Below, one piece after another: positions 59,301 to 64,000 of a stretch of 64,000 bases of DNA. Position 1 is the first letter of the stretch, and each line of letters starts with the position of its first letter. Below the pieces are notes generated by a model. The model searched no databases. It saw only the letters and a list, made by a program, of their open reading frames with translations, and was not told the DNA's origin. The DNA lies in NCBI GenBank assembly GCA_907163375.1, contig CAJQUW010011531.1:186001-250000 (forward strand), read 5' to 3'. Position numbers and translations under genes: made by a program. Source of the DNA: Prostheceraeus crozeri (taxonomy: Eukaryota; Platyhelminthes; Polycladida; Euryleptidae).

Positions 59301-60875
59301 TTTGAAAACTTTCGTGATATGTGTTTAGAATATTACGGAATAGATCCATGTTATTGTTATTCTACACCAGGTTTAACATGGTTAGCAGGATTAAAACATA
59401 CAAATGTTAAACTTAAACATTATAAAGAAAATACATATGATAAATTATTATTTTTTGAATCTGGAATTAGAGGTGGAGTTTCATCAGTTTTAGGTAATAG
59501 ATATGTTAAATGTTATAATAAGAAAGTAAATCCACAAGAATATGGAATAATGAAACCTTTATCTCCAGAAGAAAAAGAAAAAATATTAGAAATTTTTCGA
59601 ACGAAACGAGAAGGAGTAGAACGTGAAAAAGCAATTGATGAATTCATGAGAGAAAACTATTTGTTATATTATGATTTTAATAGCTTATATTCTTCTTGCA
59701 TGATACAAGAATTACCAACAGGTGAGATGACATGGTGTAATAATCTTGATTATCAAAAAACATATGATGGAAATCGTAATTCTGGTTATATATATGAAGT
59801 TGATTTAGTATACCCTGATTATATAAAAGATGCAACAAAATATTATCCTTTCTGTCCAGAAAACAAAATTCCCAATATAGAAGATTTTTCAGATTATCAA
59901 AAATCTTTAATTCCTAAGAAATATAGGCCAACAAAAAAACTTATGTTAACACAAAGCAATAAAGGAAAGTATGTTGTTGAAGGAAGAATGCTAGATTGGT
60001 ATTTAGATCATGGAATGATTCTCACAAAAATTCACCGGAAACTAGTGTATAAAAAATCTAAATGGTTAAAAGATTATATTGAGTTCAATATTGAAAAACG
60101 CAAAATATCTAAAAGAAATAAAGATGATTTTGGAAACGTGTTCTTCAAATTAATGAATAATGCATTTTATGGTAAGACTTTAGAAAATGTGCGTAATAGA
60201 CAAAATATTGAAATAGTTTATGATAAAGATAGGTTTCAAAATTTAACAAGGAAACCTACATATAAAAGAACTACTGGATTTAGTGATGAACTATGTGCTG
60301 TACATCTAAGAAGAAGCATTGTAAAACATGATAAGTTTAATTTTATAGGTTTCACTATATTAGAATTAGCTAAACTATTTATGTATAGTTTTATATATGA
60401 TTATTTAGCACCTGCTTATGGCAAAAACTATAAATTACACTTTACAGATACCGATTCTATTTTCTTAGAATTAACAGTACCATATGGTTCTTCACTAGAT
60501 AAAGAAATTAATAACATACCAGATATTATTCATCCTTCTGATTTATGTAAAGTAAAAGATGAACTAGAAGGAAATGAAGATTTCATAACAGAAGCTATAT
60601 TTCTAAAATCTAAATGTTACTGTTATAATACAACTAATAATATTAAAACACATAAAACATTAAAAGGAATTTCAAAGGCATCAGTGGCTAATCAAATAAC
60701 ATTTCAAGATTATAAAAATGCATTATTTAATACTGAAATAAAAACAGCATGTAATTATAGACTTAATTCAAAAAAACATAAAATGTATTTAAAAGAAGAA
60801 CATAAATTAGCATTAGATCCATTTGATGATAAAAGAAAAATTTTACCTGATGGAATAACTACTTTACCTTTTTAA
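56343..60875 (+). CDS. Protein-primed DNA polymerase B of Polinton B, looks whole
   Basis: 1510 codons, open. In order: C2H2 finger (F-Y-C-V-L-C ... H-L-N-S-K-L-H, ~4-27); a D-Y-C-F-L-W-S-I-I-A-H-L-H-P block (~258), typical of the Polinton PolB N-terminal region; a Lys/Asn/Gln coiled coil (~415-540); a second finger (F-P-C-L-Q-C, ~578); exonuclease I Y-C-D-F-E-A-Y (~632); H-D-H-L-N-G-L-Y-R-G-A-A-H (~775); exonuclease II Y-N-G-S-K-Y-D-F-H; exonuclease III Y-L-Q-I-D-V-L; motif A D-F-N-S-L-Y-S-S (~1112); motif B N-N-A-F-Y-G-K (~1277); motif C D-T-D-S (~1368). It replicates the element from protein-bound ends. Two S-S-R-A-S-P peptides mark mini-hairpins translated within it. Motif A has S where P is usual. 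Confidence 0.93.
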   Translation: MENTKFYCVLCKKKLQTKRSYQSHLNSKLHLQNVERVDEGNILKLNSYKNYLETLPTDIKVKKMFDDYSHSEYKKVFNSEDETIHVTSEMSSRASPVPDGRYLFSDTDEFNEIDEFDEALANIKYLFNQSFEYNETDETFYNVLTNFYNIFKKSFKCYMNVEVLYTKNGPDGIPEEIIQGHFTNSQEIHNVNDIQPIFESMILKLENCIIEAQLRESGWRFVKILSKKIVIDKYKNNTGGSYVPLPFSSPQIINIKNEDDYCFLWSIIAHLHPAEYHKERLSHYNKEEYINEFDLSDGLDEFPYDYNRLIKFHKKNKNLIEVNVFELNVNYVSIGKIIPLYSDSKKFYLNNKNLCQSEIVYNDRGNYMHHNIFYQGNIICTEKFELVKTLSPIMINHNNYKGRTDDYNYKYSSLSSEYQQKLENLNKSLQKCKIDYQQQTKMLLQEYHHKYQNKIETIQKLNEENNKKLNNEELNNEENETKQKINECLKKCLQQYKEQYDKEYIYQLKILNQNYHQNTFNITKEINETHEIYQDKFEKLEQSKQPAQANILYYQGHFILCKDVSIFTKTSDNKNFPCLQCMTSFRTLEEMNRHLENCQQNEAVQNTFPKDDYLEYNKWYFKNKVPFTIYCDFEAYNVNMTQNQTESSRASPDSENYNSEKSAPGKSSAEQSKEKYLFEQKPLCWGMYIHSNYPELFKSEYLQYYGEDSSEMFTKKVEELQGRFSQLLETNKPMIPLTNEERKEFYDEINCYYCGKCFINKYKTGRGRYIDKVKDHDHLNGLYRGAAHNSCNLNANKFKYNFVPLYFYNGSKYDFHLVMKDLFSSEKLHQQKINVLCKQEEEYFSMQLGCIRILDAFRFFTPYSLDVMGKTLKPEQCKILNKYNLKPLKGIFPYEYITCGSQSETDITGDKTCSSQSKTDFNSVNKIMEEEQLPPINKFKSTLKQSQLSEEDYAEAEKNWRELNCKTMYDYTMKYLQIDVLILADLFENFRDMCLEYYGIDPCYCYSTPGLTWLAGLKHTNVKLKHYKENTYDKLLFFESGIRGGVSSVLGNRYVKCYNKKVNPQEYGIMKPLSPEEKEKILEIFRTKREGVEREKAIDEFMRENYLLYYDFNSLYSSCMIQELPTGEMTWCNNLDYQKTYDGNRNSGYIYEVDLVYPDYIKDATKYYPFCPENKIPNIEDFSDYQKSLIPKKYRPTKKLMLTQSNKGKYVVEGRMLDWYLDHGMILTKIHRKLVYKKSKWLKDYIEFNIEKRKISKRNKDDFGNVFFKLMNNAFYGKTLENVRNRQNIEIVYDKDRFQNLTRKPTYKRTTGFSDELCAVHLRRSIVKHDKFNFIGFTILELAKLFMYSFIYDYLAPAYGKNYKLHFTDTDSIFLELTVPYGSSLDKEINNIPDIIHPSDLCKVKDELEGNEDFITEAIFLKSKCYCYNTTNNIKTHKTLKGISKASVANQITFQDYKNALFNTEIKTACNYRLNSKKHKMYLKEEHKLALDPFDDKRKILPDGITTLPF

Positions 60876-61980
60876 TTTTCTAATTTCTATTTTCTAAATA
60901 TAACAATATAACAATATAAAAAATATAAAATATTATAAAATAAAATAAAATAATAATATAACATTATTTAGACAAAATTAATAATCATTTTAGCAAAATT
61001 TAACTGAGATTTTGGGTTCATCACAATTTCGTACGACGTAAAATATAACAACTACTCATCACAACTTGTAATTAGATACCCATTCTACATTTAGACAAAA
61101 TAAAAAATTATCAAATTGCATTGATATTTTCTCTACATTTAACACTATTCAAAACGTTATCAAAAGATGTGAATGATCCATTTGATATTCTACTGATAAA
61201 GAAAATACTGGAAATACTAACTTTCTTCTGGTTCTTACGAAGTTGAAACAATATCAATTGAAATTAAGAGCATTTAGGATATTACCATTTAAGATAAGCA
61301 ACAATTTAAATTTTGCAGTTGAACCGGCAGTTTAATAAATTTTCCTCTTACTTTTAGACGAAAAGTCATCAAGTTTGATTATAATCATGATAGATTCATT
61401 GTCAAAGCTATTAGGATATAATAAAACAAACTTACAGTCAAGGTTATCATTTAGGTGAGAAGATTCCAAAAATAACTGAAATAAATTCAATTGTTGTACC
61501 TTGTGACATTATTGAAGGAGGATATATAACTGGTAAATTATCAAATTTAATATTCAGTTTTCCAGCTTTTACATGACCATTGGTTATAGATTAAATGTGT
61601 AATTCCACAAACATTAATTATATTTTCCTATTAAAGAAAAAAAACTATTTAACAAATTGGCATTAGAATCACTGATGAAAAAAGGAAAGAAATAAATTTT
61701 GGAGATGAAAGGATTATGATAGATCTTTTGGTTAGGGAGGTTATAAATTTTACGCTTACAATAGAGAAGTTTTAATTTTTTTTATCATTTTCATTATTAT
61801 CTTATTAATTTATTCTCTTATTATTAGAAACAAAAAATAAACTTAAATAAAATTTTAATTTTTTTTTTTTTTTGTTTCTAAAAAATCACTAATTCAATAA
61901 TGGATTGATTTATTAACTCTTTTACAAAATGAATGAAATGTCTTTAAATATAAAAATAAAACTTAAAATTTAATCATCAT
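60876..61980 (+). pseudogene. Degraded Polinton gene(s), paralogue-pair type
   Basis: No long ORF remains, but fragments such as P-C-D-I-I-E-G-G-Y-I-T-G-K (about 61500) fit the C-terminal region of the conserved protein family represented by 18260-21215 in Polinton A. A short hydrophobic stretch near 61780 (F-F-I-I-F-I-I-I-L-L) suggests a small membrane protein. Broken in several places. Confidence 0.4.
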
Positions 61981-61984
61981 CCAA

Positions 61985-62690
61985 TTTATCTATTAACGTT
62001 TTTAGCAGTTATTTGCGGAAGATCAGGATGTGGAAAAACATTCTTATTATTTAAAATTTTAACGATCAAATTTTTTGGATTATAACAATTTATCATTATA
62101 CAACACGGCAGACAACCCCGTCTATCAATTTTTAAAATATGGATTTGACAATATTCTTACAAAACAGCAATTGCTTCACTATTGAAGAATACGAAAAAAT
62201 CTGAAGATGAAGAAGAAATAAGTTCGTGGTGTGAAGAAGCAGCAAAAAATAATCAGTTAGTAGAATCTAATAAAAATAACCATATAAAGATACAATTAAT
62301 AGATGATAGTGGTAATATGCAAGATCCTAGTAACTAGATAAAACAATGAAACATTGTGTAATTTTTGATGATTGTGTTAATGATAGAAATCAGTCAGTTC
62401 AGAGAAATTATTTCACAAGAGGTAGAATAATAAACTGTAGTGTATTTTATTTAACACAAAGTATGTATTCATTAGATGGAAGTGTATTAGAAAGATGCTA
62501 CTATATTTTATATTTGAAATAAATGCAAGAAACTTAAGTGATTTGTTAGAGATTATGTATAAGAGATAAGATGAATTGAAACAATAGTGTTTAATTATGC
62601 TTGGTCAAAATGATAATGGATTTATCACAATTAATATGATAAAAAAAATTCATGAAAGAGGTATCGAACAAATTGTTTACGAGTAATAAA
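61985..62690 (+). pseudogene. Packaging ATPase (FtsK/HerA type), broken
   Basis: Walker A G-R-S-G-C-G-K-T (about 62010-62035) and Walker B C-V-I-F-D-D-C, followed by F-T-R-G-R-I-I-N-C-S-V-F-Y-L-T-Q-S, are unmistakable Polinton/A32-type packaging ATPase signatures, but the gene is broken by several breaks. It lies downstream of PolB in the same direction, a different order from Polinton A. Confidence 0.75.
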
Positions 62691-63185
62691 AATATTTCAA
62701 AAGATAAAAAATTGTTTTAATATTTATTTTTATTATCAGCTTTATATTTTAGGTCTATTTTTGTTTTTAAAATATAATATCTTGAATTTTGTGTGTAACA
62801 TTGGTATACAGCACAAAAACATTTTACTCGATACAAATTATTTTTTTATTGCTTTTGTTGTTTGTAATCTTTTACGTTTAAAAGTTTTCACGTTTAACAA
62901 GTTTTCACGTTTTAAAATTGTTCTCGTTTTAAAAATTTTCCTCGTATTATAGTTTTGTTTAATAAAGTTTTGTTAATAAAGTTTTTAGCTCTTCTAAAAA
63001 AATTTTATCATTTTCTTCATTAAAAATTTTATCATCAATAAAAGTTTTACCATCACTAGAAATTTTACCATCCTTTTTATTTTTATCATTAACTTTTTTC
63101 TGTCTGTGATTGAAATGATATTTGATTTACTTCATTAGCTATTTGATCAAATTTTTCAATCTCATCTAACGTAATAACATTTACA
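62691..63185. other. AT-rich spacer before the right terminal repeat
   Basis: Contains repeated TTTTCACGTTTAA-type units (62870-62940) and repeated AATTTTATCATT/ATTTTACCAT blocks (63000-63090). No supported gene. Confidence 0.5.
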
Positions 63186-63668
63186 TCATCCCCAACATAC
63201 TCTTTGAAAGTAGTAGTGTAGTTTATCATAGACTTCTTTAATATGTAAATGCTTAGTTTTTAATGATTTTCGTTTCTTAGTTATTAAAGATTTATCTAAC
63301 ATTGTAACAAGTGAAGTTGCAAAAACACCCGTACCTGTTAAAGCTGTAGCAACTACTGGAATTACTAAAACACCTGAAGATATAATAATTGTTAAAGCAC
63401 CTAAACTTATTGTTAAGAATATGCCAATTCCTTGTGTTACATTCTTAACTTTAGACCATCTCTTTCTTAATTTATTATAATGTTCTAATCTAAGTAATAA
63501 TTGCGATTCCTTATCTTTCATATAACGTACTCTATCTTTGTGTTTTGCAATATCCATTTCATATGATAATGAAGGATATATTCTTGCGGTTTCATCCACT
63601 TTTGTTTCTTCCATTTTTAAAGAAATATTTTTAACGGCGAAGCCCTGAACCTTCGGTTCGCTAGTCAC
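63186..63668 (-). CDS. Terminal-repeat membrane protein, right copy
   Basis: 160 codons, open. N-terminal soluble part with a translated mini-hairpin (E-P-K-V-Q-G-F-A), a charged helix (R-V-R-Y-M-K-D-K-E), then two hydrophobic segments (G-I-F-L-T-I-S-L-G-A-L-T-I-I-I-S-S-G and I-P-V-V-A-T-A-L-T-G-T-G-V-F), and a basic tail. A bitopic or hairpin membrane protein of unknown role. It is carried in the inverted repeat, so the element has it at both ends, transcribed inward. Confidence 0.65.
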   Translation of the reverse strand: MTSEPKVQGFAVKNISLKMEETKVDETARIYPSLSYEMDIAKHKDRVRYMKDKESQLLLRLEHYNKLRKRWSKVKNVTQGIGIFLTISLGALTIIISSGVLVIPVVATALTGTGVFATSLVTMLDKSLITKKRKSLKTKHLHIKEVYDKLHYYFQRVCWG

Positions 63669-64000
63669 ATGATATATTTTAAAAACCTGAAAGATGGATA
63701 AAATTCATGAATTTGAAATTCTCAACTTTTATGATTTTCGGTGTCCTAGAACGGTCATGATTTAAGCAATGAAAATCGAACCGAAGGTTCTAGGGCTTCG
63801 CCCGATTGTAATTCTCAAATTTGAGATACTCAACTTTTATAATTTTTGGTGTCCTAGAACGGTCATGATTTAAGCGAGAAAATTGTAATTCTCAAATTTG
63901 AGATTCTTAACTTTTCTGATTTTTCGGTGTCCTGGAACGGTCATGATTTTGGGGGTGAAAATTGTAATTCTCAAATTTTGAGATTTTGAAAAATTTGAAA
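63660..64000 (-). repeat. Right terminal inverted repeat of Polinton B, cut by window edge
   Basis: Reverse complement of about 47357-47018, nearly identical. The matching ~200-bp palindrome should lie just past base 64000. Confidence 0.9.

Larger units (their letters stand above)
46776..64000. mobile_element. Polinton (Maverick/adintovirus-like) B, runs off window
   Basis: More than 17 kb of strongly AT-rich DNA with inverted terminal repeats: the right end (63186-64000) is the reverse complement of the left end (about 47018-47700). Genes: adenain-like protease, integrase with a PLA2-like domain, minor-capsid candidate, double jelly-roll capsid, fibre-like coiled coil, and a very large protein-primed DNA polymerase B. 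The packaging ATPase region is degraded and the left end is disturbed by an insertion; most other genes are open. Distinct in composition, gene order and sequence from Polinton A. It interrupts a piggyBac at its left end. Confidence 0.9.

Noticed and set aside
1-64000. CRISPR arrays, tRNA and rRNA genes
   Set aside because: Tandem repeats present have no spacer pattern, and no cloverleaf or rRNA core sequence was recognised.

Overview
The window is nuclear DNA from a metazoan, probably an invertebrate and perhaps an arthropod. The evidence is short GT-AG introns (57-229 bp), two LINE families, piggyBac and Crypton-type sequences, a Ty3/gypsy element and two large Polinton (Maverick) elements. 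I cannot name the species. No rRNA, tRNA or CRISPR was seen. Host protein-coding content is small: part of a cyclic-nucleotide-binding-domain gene (about 40.18-40.72 kb, minus) and a two-exon, Crypton-derived tyrosine-recombinase gene (29.6-31.3 kb, minus).

Layout. 1-3742: host DNA starting in a piggyBac transposase fragment. 3749-29559: Polinton A, a complete but broken copy with a 6-bp target duplication (CATAAA) on both sides and long, repeat-rich terminal inverted repeats. Inside it, left to right, are a left accessory module (RING-like and DEDD-exonuclease-like ORFs), a nested LINE (8.3-11.8 kb), packaging ATPase, integrase remnant, capsid-type and protease genes, a minus-strand pair of small transcription-factor-like genes, two paralogous conserved proteins, protein-primed DNA polymerase B (minus) and a right accessory module of three minus-strand genes. 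29566-46775: host DNA with the Crypton-type gene, a large inverted duplication, a second LINE, dispersed repeats, the cyclic-nucleotide gene, and a piggyBac with a gypsy element inserted in it. 46776-64000: Polinton B, very AT-rich and of a different lineage from A, whose left end interrupts the same piggyBac and whose right inverted repeat runs off the window.

Most notable observations. (1) Polinton A carries an ORF whose last ~175 residues read as a TATA-binding protein (two TBP repeats, second with YEPELFP and a K-V-I-I-T-G strand). Its N-terminal domain, and a neighbouring paralogous small protein, look PC4-like. (2) The three right-hand genes of the same element each have a TATATAA box close to the start and, 29-56 nt after the stop, the same repeated 3' module with a histone-mRNA-type stem-loop (GGCUCU CUUA AGGGCC then ACC) and a CAAGA-type purine element after it. 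Together these suggest an element that brings its own promoter-recognition factor and uses histone-like, poly(A)-independent 3' ends. (3) Polinton B fuses a parvovirus-type phospholipase A2-like domain to its integrase, and is peppered with GC-rich mini-hairpins of 3-nt loop that also sit in frame inside unrelated genes.

Both Polintons, the gypsy element and their genes are treated as fossils: Polinton A has several breaks over its length, Polinton B looks largely whole apart from its packaging ATPase region and a disturbed left end, and the gypsy pol region has a few breaks. All homology calls are from motif reading alone; no database search was run.
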